This document shows positions 26,466 to 34,940 of a stretch of 64,000 nt of DNA, piece by piece. The notes beneath the pieces were generated by a model. It did not search any database and had not been told where the DNA came from. It saw only the letters and a program-made list of their open reading frames with translations. The DNA comes from Elusimicrobiota bacterium. Lineage in GTDB: Bacteria; Elusimicrobiota; Elusimicrobia; JACQPE01. Position 1 is the first letter of the stretch. The number at the start of each line of letters is the position of its first letter. The stretch covers positions 25,017 through 89,016 of the forward strand of contig JACQJO010000018.1 of the NCBI GenBank assembly GCA_016205025.1, given 5' to 3'. The position numbers and the translations under genes were made by a program.

Positions 26466-26512
26466 AAGTAGGGACAGACACTACTTTAAAAAAGTAGTGT
26501 CTGTCCCTACTT
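26466..26512. repeat. Perfect 22-bp palindrome, REP/RAYT-type
   Basis: Two 22-nt arms, perfectly complementary, around a 3-nt AAA loop. The arm contains GTAGGGACAGACACTAC. This word is familiar to me from repeats near REP-associated tyrosine transposases (Y1/IS200-like). No such transposase is encoded in the window, so this is probably a non-autonomous copy. It could also end transcripts on both strands. Confidence 0.75.
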
Positions 26513-26522
26513 ATTCAAATCC

Positions 26523-26531
26523 TGATATAAT
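26523..26531 (+). promoter_or_regulatory. Extended -10 promoter
   Basis: TGATATAAT: a consensus TATAAT (26526-26531) with the TGN extension and no clear -35 box, as usual for extended -10 promoters. Transcription would start near 26538, giving a 5' leader of about 45 nt that is mostly hairpin. Confidence 0.6.
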
Positions 26532-26548
26532 CTTCACGGTTTCTGAAG

Positions 26549-26581
26549 GGAGATGAGGTTTTCGCCCCATCTCCTTTTTTT
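26549..26581 (+). terminator. Terminator-like hairpin directly before a start codon
   Basis: GGAGATGAGG pairs with CCCCATCTCC (one mismatch, loop TTTTCG), followed by seven T and at once the ATG at 26582. This has the form of an intrinsic terminator in a very short leader. The only Shine-Dalgarno-like bases (GGAG) are in the stem. It suggests attenuation or unusual initiation. Confidence 0.6.
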
Positions 26582-28837
26582 ATGCTCAAAAAATACTCCT
26601 CTGTTTTTATTGCCTTTCTCCTCATCATGGAAATGGCCCCTCGGGAAGCCTTATCAGAAATCTCTTCCCAAAGAAAAAACGCCCTTGGCTCCAACCCTGA
26701 ACTCTCTTATGGAATAACCCAGGAGTTTTTTGACGGCCAAAGGCTGGGCAGGCCGCCCGCTTCGCCTTCCCCTGTGGCTTTCTACGCCATGGCCTTCCCT
26801 GATGGGCAGAAAGACAAATTAAGAGATGCCTGCCGAGGAGCCACCCGAACCAACTGCGACACCCAGCCTCCTGATATGCCCAAATCTCCTCAAGGGGAGG
26901 GTAAGGACAAAGATAAAAACCCCTCTTCTTCCGAGGGCAATCCAGACCCTGCAAGCAAAGACGGCCCTTCCGGGCCCTGTTCTTTTTTACAGAACTTAGC
27001 CAAGATGACCGATGAGGAATGTATCGCCTATAACAAAGCCAAAGAACAAGAGCTTCAAGAAAAAAGAAAACTGGACGAACGGTTTGATTTAGAGCGCCAA
27101 CAAAAAGTTGACAATCTTAGCGGCACCGGGCAATTCGGATACTATGCGCTCACAGCAGCCCTTCTCGTTGGTTTCACCTGGCTAGGAGCCCATTTTGGCC
27201 CTTCTCTATCTCCCAATATGGAGTTTTCCTCCGCCAAATTTTTAGGGGGAGTCGTTGGTTTTGTCCTAGGAGCGCTCCTGGGAGGTTTATCCCACTGGAC
27301 CCCCGGTCGGGCGCATGCCTTCGTGGGCAACACCATTCTTTCCCCCTTTGCCCTGGCCGCTGGAGCCGTTTCCGGGGTTTTCGACGCCTTAACGTTCGGC
27401 CATTCCCCCTTCTCTTCTTCAAAGGGCGATTCCTTCATGGGAAAAACTTATAACGCAACCAAAAAGATAGCCAATGCCGTTGCTCTTGCTGGAGGGATAA
27501 CCCCGGGAGCATCGGCCCTGGGGGTGGCTCCTGTCGGTCTGGCGTCCGGCCTTGTCAGTCCAACCCTGGCTCTTGGAGCGGGAGCTTACGGCGCCGGCAG
27601 CGCTCTTGTCCAGGGAACCCAGGCCATCGTTCATAAGATACGCCATGACGGAACCATGAGCAAGCTTCTTGCCTGGCATCAGGAATACGATCGAATCATC
27701 GGCCGGCCCTTTAATAAGGTCAAGGCAGAGCAGCAAATCAACAGGCTGGCCAAAGAAGGGAAGCTTTCTTGGTTTGTGGGCGAGATGAACGCTTATTTGA
27801 AGGCCAAAAAAGAGAAAAAAAGCCTTATCCAGAACAAAGAAAGACTTTTGCAAGAGATCGGTCTTCCCCAGGCCACGACCCTGCCTGGGGAAAAGATCCC
27901 CGGCCTGACGGCCCAAGAGGCCTTCTTCCATATCAACCAAGAGGTTGCCGCGCTGCGAGAGTCCCTTCAACTGCTTGAAAGTCTGAAAGCAACTCACAGC
28001 GCGCCCCCGAGCAAGCGCTGGCATCCTGGCTCCAAGGCAGGGGTGATGATCGCTAAAACCGCAACAGGAGAAGAAATTGAAAAGAACATGCTGGAAATCC
28101 CCCAGGATATCCTCCCCGTTATTCCTGAAGAGGCTTTGTTAAGAAAGATCGAAACCGAAAAGAGCTTTCCCAGTCAAAAAGGCTGGATCAAGAACGGCCA
28201 GGCCGTCTTACCCATCACCGCCCTACCGGGGGAACCAAGACCCCCCAATGATCTTCCCGAAAAAATTCATGATCATGTTGATATCCGACTAGCGCCCGGA
28301 ACTTCCATAAGAAGTCCGAGGGAGGGTACAATTCTCTATGATGCTCATGATGGTGAAGGATACGGCCACCATCGTTCAATGCTGTATGAAGATTCCCAAG
28401 CCTATTGTGTACTTATAGCCGCTCATTTAGGAAATGATAGTGAAGCTAAGGATGATCCGAAGGCTTATGGATCGTACAGTAGAACTAGAGGAAGTGTTGG
28501 CAAGCAAGTTCCCTCGGGTGCTGTCATCGGGCAATCTGGAAATTCCGGCACAGCACAAGACGCGCCGCACCTTGACTACGGGCTTTATCGGATTCCGAAA
28601 AAATACAATGAACAATTAAAAGAGCGCGGGGTAAACGAGGCGGAATACAAAAAACTCCTTGGCCGATTGGAAAATTTTAGAAAAGAGCCCGACCACGATA
28701 CGCAAGTTAAAATGGGCAACGAAATCTACGTCGCACTAATAAATACAAAAACCAAAAGCCCACGACTTCAGATAAAGATGCGCTCTTATGCTGTCAATCC
28801 TCTTGATCCCAAAAACTGGCCCGAGGCCCACAAATAA
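26582..28837 (+). CDS. Envelope protein with C-terminal M23-like domain
   Basis: 751 aa. Signal peptide (LKKYSSVFIAFLLIMEMA), then a low-complexity Pro/Ser/Lys region with cysteines (about 80-150), hydrophobic glycine-rich segments (about 185-330: LLVGFTWLGAHFG, FLGGVVGFVLGALLGG, then more Ala/Gly stretches), and a helical region. The C-terminus (about 555-690) matches the M23/LytM peptidase fold: HDHVD at 563-567, the GTSIRSPREGTILY strand pair, AAHLG and HLD at 663-665. The last motif is HxH in M23, so one Zn ligand is changed to Asp. Activity is therefore uncertain. Confidence 0.65.
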   Translation: MLKKYSSVFIAFLLIMEMAPREALSEISSQRKNALGSNPELSYGITQEFFDGQRLGRPPASPSPVAFYAMAFPDGQKDKLRDACRGATRTNCDTQPPDMPKSPQGEGKDKDKNPSSSEGNPDPASKDGPSGPCSFLQNLAKMTDEECIAYNKAKEQELQEKRKLDERFDLERQQKVDNLSGTGQFGYYALTAALLVGFTWLGAHFGPSLSPNMEFSSAKFLGGVVGFVLGALLGGLSHWTPGRAHAFVGNTILSPFALAAGAVSGVFDALTFGHSPFSSSKGDSFMGKTYNATKKIANAVALAGGITPGASALGVAPVGLASGLVSPTLALGAGAYGAGSALVQGTQAIVHKIRHDGTMSKLLAWHQEYDRIIGRPFNKVKAEQQINRLAKEGKLSWFVGEMNAYLKAKKEKKSLIQNKERLLQEIGLPQATTLPGEKIPGLTAQEAFFHINQEVAALRESLQLLESLKATHSAPPSKRWHPGSKAGVMIAKTATGEEIEKNMLEIPQDILPVIPEEALLRKIETEKSFPSQKGWIKNGQAVLPITALPGEPRPPNDLPEKIHDHVDIRLAPGTSIRSPREGTILYDAHDGEGYGHHRSMLYEDSQAYCVLIAAHLGNDSEAKDDPKAYGSYSRTRGSVGKQVPSGAVIGQSGNSGTAQDAPHLDYGLYRIPKKYNEQLKERGVNEAEYKKLLGRLENFRKEPDHDTQVKMGNEIYVALINTKTKSPRLQIKMRSYAVNPLDPKNWPEAHK

Positions 28838-29511
28838 TGAACATACGGCAAAAGCTTTTGTTTTTTAGCTGCCTATCTTTGAGCCTTCTGATTTTTTCCT
28901 GCCGCTCCAAAAAAGAATCCGACTATAAAGGACCAAAATCTAGCGAACCCATAGAAAAATATGTGACATTTAAGGGAACCAAAGGTTTTTATGTCAACCA
29001 CAACTACCACTACAATTTAGAATTTGATCCCATCACATGGGAGGCGTTCCTAGCGTATCCTGATACCCTGGGGCTCGAGGGGCGACAATCGCAAGGAACT
29101 CTCTATTTTAATTTTGGTCCTAAGGCTTTGGAGGACAAAAACGAGCCAGACTATTCCCATTCCAACGATTGTTTTAATTCCACTACTACTTTGAGCGTTG
29201 GTTCTATTAAACTGCGCTGGATTCAGGAAAACTCAAAAATTGATCCTGGGCTAGACAAAGAAAGGGCTGACTATATTGCGCGTTATGGGGAATGGGATCC
29301 TGACGGATATTGTTTCCATAGCTCCTATGGCTATACCGAAAACCCAATTCCTCTCTATATTTGGCACCACCTTGGCCTCCAATCGCCAGGTTATGTAACA
29401 AAACAAAGCTTCCAATATATTGAAAACGCCAGGCGCGAAGCGCTCAAAGTTATCGCAACCCTGCGTTATATAGGTCCAGCAAAAGGCAGTAATAAAGAAA
29501 ATAATAAATGA
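28837..29511 (+). CDS. Hypothetical lipoprotein
   Basis: 224 aa. Signal peptide with lipobox (LLFFSCLSLSLLIFSC, then RSKK). Mature part has many aromatic residues (NHNYHYNLEFDPITWEAFL) and two further cysteines (SNDCFNS, DGYCFHS). Family not recognised. Its ATG overlaps the stop of the M23-like gene (TAATG), so the two are probably coexpressed and act together in the periplasm. Confidence 0.65.
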   Translation: MNIRQKLLFFSCLSLSLLIFSCRSKKESDYKGPKSSEPIEKYVTFKGTKGFYVNHNYHYNLEFDPITWEAFLAYPDTLGLEGRQSQGTLYFNFGPKALEDKNEPDYSHSNDCFNSTTTLSVGSIKLRWIQENSKIDPGLDKERADYIARYGEWDPDGYCFHSSYGYTENPIPLYIWHHLGLQSPGYVTKQSFQYIENARREALKVIATLRYIGPAKGSNKENNK

Positions 29512-29530
29512 CTGTGATAGGATAGATTTA

Positions 29531-30235
29531 ATGGCGATTAAAGCGGTTGTTTTTGATATTGACAATACCCTGGTGGATTTTATGCGCATGAAGCGTTATG
29601 CGGTGGAGGCGGCGGTGGAGGCGATGCTGGATGCGGGACTGCCGGGGACCAAGCAAGAGGTGTTGGATAAGATTTTTCAGGTTTACTGGAGAGAGGGAAT
29701 TGAGGACCAGCAGATTTTTGACAAAGTCCTTTTGCAGGAGCTGGGCCGCGTGGATCACCGTATTTTGGCGGCCGGCATTCTTGGGTACCGGCGCACCAAA
29801 GACGCTTATTTGGCGGTTTACCCACACGCCCACTCGACGTTATTTGCCTTGACCAAGCAGGGCTTGAAATTGGGCGTGGTGTCTGATGCTCCCAAGCTTC
29901 AGGTTTATTTAAGAATCGTGGGACTTGGGTTGGCCCATTATTTCGACGCGATTGTGACTTTTGACGACGCGGGGGAGCGCAAGCCCTCGCCTAAGCCGTT
30001 TAAATTGGCGCTTGAAAAATTGGGAGTCCAGCCGGATGAAGCCATCATGATCGGCGATTGGGCGGAGCGCGACATGGTGGGCGCTAAGGCAGTGGGCATG
30101 GTGACAGTTTTCGCCAAGTACGGCGATGAATTTCATAAAGGCAACGGTGGCGCGGATCATGAGGTTATGGATATTCACGAGCTTATCGGTATCGTTAATT
30201 CCCTTAACGCTGACGGCAGAGCCGTCTCCAAATAA
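29531..30235 (+). CDS. HAD-family hydrolase
   Basis: 234 aa. HAD motifs: I DIDNTLVD (nucleophile and acid Asp), II VVSDAP, III Lys in GERKPSPKPF, IV MIGDWAERDMVGAK. The alpha-helical cap is inserted after motif I. Likely a phosphatase of small metabolites; substrate unknown. The 3' end overlaps the next gene by 77 nt or more in another frame. Confidence 0.85.
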   Translation: MAIKAVVFDIDNTLVDFMRMKRYAVEAAVEAMLDAGLPGTKQEVLDKIFQVYWREGIEDQQIFDKVLLQELGRVDHRILAAGILGYRRTKDAYLAVYPHAHSTLFALTKQGLKLGVVSDAPKLQVYLRIVGLGLAHYFDAIVTFDDAGERKPSPKPFKLALEKLGVQPDEAIMIGDWAERDMVGAKAVGMVTVFAKYGDEFHKGNGGADHEVMDIHELIGIVNSLNADGRAVSK

Positions 30236-30791
30236 TCTACCCGGCGTACGCATAATCGAACAAAAAAGCGATTTGATTCGCTTTGATTTGGATTTCGGCT
30301 TTTACGAGATTCGCCAAGCCCAAGCTTACCTCAACGACCGATTCCCCAGCATCCGGCTGCCCGTTTCGGTTTCCAGGAGCGGCGCTGGTTACGAAGAGAT
30401 CGATTTTGCCGAACCCGCGCTCCGAATTAAGGTTTTAGAGTTGGTTAAAGAGAAGGCGGGAAAAGCGGGAAAGGCGATGGAAGCGGTTAAGGTTAAAACC
30501 GGAAAACCATCCGTTAGGCTGGTTTCCTTGGAGAAGTTTAAATCGTCCCGGGGTTCAAGAATCGGCAAGGGAGAGTTGTGGCTGGATGAAAAAGTGGCGG
30601 TGCGATTTTCGCTCATGAAAAGCAAATGGAGCTACAGCCCGCGGGGTTGGTGGATTGCCTTCCCATCCCAATGGAAAAAAGACAGCCAGGCGTACCAAGA
30701 TTTGTTTGTCGTAAAAGATAAATCCCTCAAAAAAGAAATTACGGCCCTTGTCCGGGAAACCTATCTGGAAAGATACGGCGACGGCGAATAG
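30159..30791 (+). CDS. Secreted protein with SpoVG-like C-terminal pattern
   Basis: About 210 aa from the ATG at 30159 (MRLWIFTSLSVSLIPLTLTA, cut before E), a clean signal peptide; an ATG at 30126 adds 11 residues. The signal peptide is coded within the end of the HAD gene in a different frame. The C-terminal 80 residues read GELWLDEKVAVRFSLMK, GWWIAFPSQWKKDSQ, YQDLFVV and LVRETYLERYG, which parallel the SpoVG order (strand, strand, GLFVAMPS, FRDIAHP, helix). This is tentative. A Lys/Ala-rich array (30453-30488) separates the two halves. Confidence 0.6.
   Translation: MRLWIFTSLSVSLIPLTLTAEPSPNNLPGVRIIEQKSDLIRFDLDFGFYEIRQAQAYLNDRFPSIRLPVSVSRSGAGYEEIDFAEPALRIKVLELVKEKAGKAGKAMEAVKVKTGKPSVRLVSLEKFKSSRGSRIGKGELWLDEKVAVRFSLMKSKWSYSPRGWWIAFPSQWKKDSQAYQDLFVVKDKSLKKEITALVRETYLERYGDGE
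30453..30488. repeat. Single-arm four-unit nonamer array
   Basis: AAGGCGGGA AAAGCGGGA AAGGCGATG GAAGCGGTT, imperfect, in frame, encoding KAGKAGKAMEAV. The unit resembles arm 1 of the 129-bp cassettes at 36523 and 37878 (AAAGCGACA). Confidence 0.6.
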
Positions 30792-30902
30792 AAAGGTTCA
30801 AAAGGGTCAAAACGTTCCAGAGGTTCAAGAGGGATAATGACGAAACTTTCTTCAATCTTTTTGAACATCTTGACCCTTTTGAACTTTTTGAACCTTTCGC
30901 CT
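30790..30902. repeat. Inverted four-unit nonamer arrays at a gene start
   Basis: Arm 1 (about 30794-30829): AGGTTCAAA AGGGTCAAA ACGTTCCAG AGGTTCAAG. Arm 2 (about 30859-30894): TTTTTGAAC ATCTTGACC CTTTTGAAC TTTTTGAAC. The arms are close inverted complements. The ATG at 30837 and the GAGGG ribosome site lie between or at the edge of arm 1, so a folded transcript would enclose the start. Arm 2 encodes the signal-peptide core FLNILTLLNFLNL. Confidence 0.9.
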
Positions 30903-32756
30903 GCTTTCGCAGACGAATTGCGCGGCGGCGAGCCCCATCAGCTGGATTATTTTGAGGGATTTTCGGAAGTGACCGAACCTTTTGAGAAGTTGCCGCAGGA
31001 AAGGATTTTTTCGGGTGAAACCAAGTGGCGGTTCAAGGCGGACAAGCCCAATGCCGAAACCTTCGGAGTGACAACGCCCGGCCGGTTTATCAACCCGCTT
31101 TACCTCTACAATCGAACCTCATTGGCGTGGCGCCCCCGCGCTGGTCAAGAAACGACGCTGAATTGGACGCTTTTACGCCGCGATGAAACTTCAACCGGAG
31201 CCAGCGAACCGCCTGTTACCGCGGATCGCAGAAACTTGGCTTTGCGCCACTTGACCCTGGGTCATCACCGGCAGGGCCGGGATGTTTATGCCGGTGATTT
31301 TGCGATGGGTTGGGGTCAGGGGTTGGTGATGGCCGGCAAGGCGGGTCTGCCTTACCGGCCTTTTCTTTGGAAAAATCACCAGGCCGAGATCGCTCCAAAT
31401 CGCTCCAGTTATGAAAACACCGGCCTTCGCGGCGCGGCCATTTTGATCGCATCGTCAGACGCGCGGCTGGGCGGATTTGTGGCCCAAACCCCCTTGCACG
31501 GCGAGCGTTCCGAGCAAGGCGATTTCCTGGAGGATTACGCCGTTTTAAGCCAAGACGCCGGGGAATTCGGCAGCCATTCCAGGCTCGCGCGCCGCAACAC
31601 GCTTAAAGAAAAGTCTGTTGGCTTGCGTTTTGAGCAAGACAGGGAGCCGGTAAACCTCGGGGCTTCGGTGGTACATGTTGATTTGAATCGCCGCGTTCAA
31701 CATGACGTATCCAGTGTCAACGCCCCTGGTTTACCCAATCGTCAGGCGTATCTTTTTCAAGGAAAAAAAATTGGGATTTTTGGGATTGATCTGGGCTATC
31801 GTGTCGGCGAGAACACGCGCCTGCTGGCGGAGGCGGCCGCGTCCTTTTGGGGGAAGCGCCGGGCCCCGGCTTTTGCCGGAGGCTGGCTTCGTGAACAATC
31901 CGGTTTTAAGGACGCGGCCGGCGTTTTTTTGTTTGCGCCGCGTTACGTTTCGCGCCTGGCGGACGGCCCCCGGATGGGCGGCGGCGTTGCCCGCAACCGG
32001 CGCGGGTTGTTTTACAGCCGGATTAAGCGGCTGGGGCATCATGAGGCGGGCGGCCATCTTTATTTTGAGCAAAATTTGGAATCGGAATTTTCAGGCAGCA
32101 CGCTTTCGCACTCCCCGCCGGACAGGCGTTTAAGTTTTAAGGGCAGAGCGGATGATCGAGTTGGTTTTAGCCGCGGCTTTTTTGGGTATTTTCGTTTGGG
32201 ATTTGAGCGCGATCCTTATTTTGTCCATGCCACCAAGAATCCCGTCGTGTCCATGATCGAGGAGCGCTCCGTTCGCCTGGAGGCGGGCCGGGAAAAAAGC
32301 CGCGGCAGTTGGGCTTTGGGAACAGATTATTTAAGAGTCACGGCAACCAGATTTCCTTCAGAACGCTCCGAAGGCCAAGACGCATACGGACGTTTAAACT
32401 GGAAAATCGGCCGGGGAACGAAACTGTTGGCTAAGCTGGCTTATTTTGATTTGGGCTCGCCGCTGTTTGGTTCGCGCTCTATTTTTTTGAGCTCTCCCGA
32501 ATTTTATTGGCGTCAAATGACGCTTTCTTCAATCGCTTACCAGTCGCTTTTCGCCTCTTACGCGCCGGAGGGCTGGCGCTGGGCGCTGGCCCTGGAACAA
32601 GACATGGGCGAGCGCGTTTCATTCTGGGTTAAGTGGGGAACAACGATGTTGGGCCGCGATGAAGTGACGGACACGCCCAAAACAACAACCGAACGCGACG
32701 ATTTAATCAGTCAAACCCGTTCGGATTTTAAGACGGAAATTATAGTCAGATGGTAA
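30837..32756 (+). CDS. Large outer-membrane beta-barrel candidate
   Basis: 639 aa. Signal peptide MTKLSSIFLNILTLLNFLNL ending AFA. The rest is rich in alternating strands with aromatic girdles. YAGDFAMGWGQGLVMAGKAG resembles the GDYxxxxGQGLV motif seen in large barrels of Bacteroidota and related groups. The last residues (FKTEIIVRW) fit a C-terminal strand. Function unknown. The signal-peptide core comes from a nonamer array. The stop overlaps the next ATG. Confidence 0.65.
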   Translation: MTKLSSIFLNILTLLNFLNLSPAFADELRGGEPHQLDYFEGFSEVTEPFEKLPQERIFSGETKWRFKADKPNAETFGVTTPGRFINPLYLYNRTSLAWRPRAGQETTLNWTLLRRDETSTGASEPPVTADRRNLALRHLTLGHHRQGRDVYAGDFAMGWGQGLVMAGKAGLPYRPFLWKNHQAEIAPNRSSYENTGLRGAAILIASSDARLGGFVAQTPLHGERSEQGDFLEDYAVLSQDAGEFGSHSRLARRNTLKEKSVGLRFEQDREPVNLGASVVHVDLNRRVQHDVSSVNAPGLPNRQAYLFQGKKIGIFGIDLGYRVGENTRLLAEAAASFWGKRRAPAFAGGWLREQSGFKDAAGVFLFAPRYVSRLADGPRMGGGVARNRRGLFYSRIKRLGHHEAGGHLYFEQNLESEFSGSTLSHSPPDRRLSFKGRADDRVGFSRGFFGYFRLGFERDPYFVHATKNPVVSMIEERSVRLEAGREKSRGSWALGTDYLRVTATRFPSERSEGQDAYGRLNWKIGRGTKLLAKLAYFDLGSPLFGSRSIFLSSPEFYWRQMTLSSIAYQSLFASYAPEGWRWALALEQDMGERVSFWVKWGTTMLGRDEVTDTPKTTTERDDLISQTRSDFKTEIIVRW

Positions 32757-34042
32757 GTAAAAAGGTTCAAGACGTTCAAGAGGGTCAAAAGGTTCAAAAG
32801 GCTTCCAGAATGTTCTTTTTGAACCTTTTGAACATTTTGAACCTCTTGACCCTTTCGGCTCATGCCAGCTACCTCGATTCCCGTCATTGGGGCGAACCCG
32901 GCCATTTTTGGAGTGCGTCGGCGGTTGATTATAAAAGCGGTCTTTTCGATCAGCCGTTTTTAAGCGATCAAAATAATTGGCATTGGCGTCTTGAAGCGCC
33001 CTTGGTTTTTGAAAGGGAGTCTGTTTTGGGCGCCAGGTCCAAGGAGCCGGTGGTTCGAGAATCAACAAACAATTTTTTAAGTTTTCCAGCCGTTGAGTTT
33101 AAGCCTTTTTCCGCGCGAGCCCTGTGGATTAAACTGCGGGCATCGGGAATTATTGAGGAAAAGTTTTCGCAACAACGCGCGCTGTACGCCGCCGGCCAGC
33201 CAGCCGGACAATATCGTTGGCAGGATAGCCGGAAAATGCCCATTGTTCGATACGAACTAAAATTTTTTGTAACACCTAAAACAGCGGCCAATCTTTCTTT
33301 TAATCATATCCGGGGCGAGCGAAACCTGGAGCTTGATCGCTACGACGCCGACGGATCCTCGGCTTGGACTTTACGCGAAAAAGCGAAATTTGAGGGCTGG
33401 GCAACAGGGGTTGATTTTTATCAACGAATCGCCCGGGGATGGGTTTGGGCCCTAGGATTCAGTGCGCCGGCTGACCTTCGCGCCGGGCACCATCAGTTGG
33501 TATATCAAAGCACGCAGAGCGCCTTGGCGCAGGGAGAGTTATTGTTGCCCTCGCGTTTTCGGTTGCCGCCGGTTTTGAGAACGGGGTTTATTTTTTCCCA
33601 GGCCCAGCGGAAATTTTGGGCCGAAGCGCACTGGATTTATTTTTCTCAAAGCCGGGCGGATGGCCGCCCTGCGGGAGAGGCGGGCGGCGGTTTTCTTTGG
33701 GATACGGGCCTATTCCAACGAAACTTTTTAGGCAATGCTTCCATTGAATTCCCTAACTACCGGGATGTTTTGGGGCTTGATTTTGGGTTTGAAAATACCG
33801 TTGCCGAGCGCTGGCGGCTATTTTTGACCAGCCGGTTTTGGACGCATTATGCGGATGCGCGCGTTTTAACACCCGCATTTTCTCTGGGCATGGAGCTTAA
33901 CGTCACGAAAAGCTTGCGGTTGGGCGCGGGGGGAACCTTGGAGCGCCGCGATTATTTCGGCGACGGCCTTTTTTGGCCGAAAGATCAGAGGCTAGACGAA
34001 ACTTCTTTTAAAATGATCTTGAACTTGGCTTACCGGATTTGA
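32750..34042 (+). CDS. Outer-membrane beta-barrel candidate, repeat-built signal peptide
   Basis: 430 aa from the ATG at 32750, which overlaps the previous stop. Both repeat arms are translated: arm 1 gives the Lys-rich N-region KKVQDVQEGQKVQKASR, arm 2 the core MFFLNLLNILNLLTL, ending SAHA. An ATG at 32809 would retain only the core. The mature part is strand-rich, ends in MILNLAYRI (typical final strand), and probably forms a barrel with the product of the preceding gene nearby. Family unknown. Confidence 0.65.
   Translation: MVSKKVQDVQEGQKVQKASRMFFLNLLNILNLLTLSAHASYLDSRHWGEPGHFWSASAVDYKSGLFDQPFLSDQNNWHWRLEAPLVFERESVLGARSKEPVVRESTNNFLSFPAVEFKPFSARALWIKLRASGIIEEKFSQQRALYAAGQPAGQYRWQDSRKMPIVRYELKFFVTPKTAANLSFNHIRGERNLELDRYDADGSSAWTLREKAKFEGWATGVDFYQRIARGWVWALGFSAPADLRAGHHQLVYQSTQSALAQGELLLPSRFRLPPVLRTGFIFSQAQRKFWAEAHWIYFSQSRADGRPAGEAGGGFLWDTGLFQRNFLGNASIEFPNYRDVLGLDFGFENTVAERWRLFLTSRFWTHYADARVLTPAFSLGMELNVTKSLRLGAGGTLERRDYFGDGLFWPKDQRLDETSFKMILNLAYRI
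32758..32860. repeat. Inverted four-unit nonamer arrays at a gene start
   Basis: Arm 1: AGGTTCAAG ACGTTCAAG AGGGTCAAA AGGTTCAAA. Arm 2: TTTTGAACC TTTTGAACA TTTTGAACC TCTTGACCC. Close inverted complements, only about 15 nt apart, both in frame in the gene at 32750. The pair at 30790-30902 uses the same unit family. Confidence 0.9.
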
Positions 34043-34096
34043 TCCTGGAGGTTTAAAAGGCTCGCGCCCGCGAATAATAATTCATGACTTTACTCA

Positions 34097-34768
34097 TTAT
34101 CGTACTAGCAAAATTTTGCCCGGCTTCAAGCTTAACCGGTTGACTTGGGCCTGGTTTTGGATATTTTCAGCCGCGGCCCGTCGGATTTTCACTGAAATTT
34201 CGACATCGGGGTCAGCCGCGCTGGTTAGGGCGGTTTCGATTTTGGACCTTTCTTCCTGGGTTAGGGAGTGCAGTTCCAGGATTTTTTTCAAAGCCGCGAC
34301 CGCATTTAAAGCCGGCTGTTCCCCCGAAACCTTGCCGAACAGTGATCCCTCATTGCCGGGCCGGGCGCAACAGAGGATGTTGGTCAAAGCTTCGACCGCA
34401 GCCTCGCGAACCTCCTGGTTAGCCTGCAGAGCCAGCTCTCCAATTAAGGATGCGGCCATGGCGCCCGCTTTGGCCGCCTTGCGTTCCAGGCCTAAGCCTC
34501 CGTAGGCCAGGTTGTGCAGGGGAATGATCGCCCGCTGGATCACCTGGCTCGATTTATCTTGGCCCAGAAGTTCATTGGCCAGGCTGCGGGCTCGGTTCAA
34601 TCGAAGATCATAATCCTTAGAAGAGCGGCATTCGCCGCGCTCATAACTGCACTCGGAAGCGCTGTTGATCAAAATTTCGATGTCGCCCGCGGTATCTTGA
34701 GCGTTTAGGAGCGGGCCGGCCGCTAAAACGGCAACAGCCAAAATCACGCGGCGATTCTGTTCTGTCAT
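34097..34768 (-). CDS. Secreted HEAT-like repeat protein
   Basis: 223 aa. Signal peptide RRVILAVAVLAAGPLLNA. All-helical mature part with repeated helix pairs (AASLIGELALQANQEVREAA, then VEALTNILC), as in HEAT repeats, and four cysteines (ECSYERGEC, ILCCARP). It is the only minus-strand gene here, between two plus-strand groups. Role unknown. The 172 nt from 34769 to 34940 hold no gene I can support. Confidence 0.6.
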   Translation of the reverse strand: MTEQNRRVILAVAVLAAGPLLNAQDTAGDIEILINSASECSYERGECRSSKDYDLRLNRARSLANELLGQDKSSQVIQRAIIPLHNLAYGGLGLERKAAKAGAMAASLIGELALQANQEVREAAVEALTNILCCARPGNEGSLFGKVSGEQPALNAVAALKKILELHSLTQEERSKIETALTSAADPDVEISVKIRRAAAENIQNQAQVNRLSLKPGKILLVR

Positions 34769-34940
34769 GTCTTTAACACTATAACACCGGGGCCGAATCG
34801 CGGCATGGGTCTAAAGTCCCTTTTTGATTGCCCGGAAGTCCCAGGGTTTTGTGGGCCCCCCAGTAGGACCTTGCGAAGCGCCGGCGGATTTTGCGTTCTT
34901 GGGCGGGTGGCGGAATTTGAGATAATAGAGTTTTCCTGTA

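Noticed and set aside
26060..26467. A 135-residue plus-strand reading frame
   Set aside because: It lies opposite the antitoxin-like gene and toxin remnant, which have recognisable family features; composition is that of a shadow.
33650..33700. GC-rich palindrome in the 430-aa barrel gene as another mobile element
   Set aside because: GCCGCCC...GGGCGGC has short arms, no flanking repeat, and no clear second copy; may be chance in GC-rich code.
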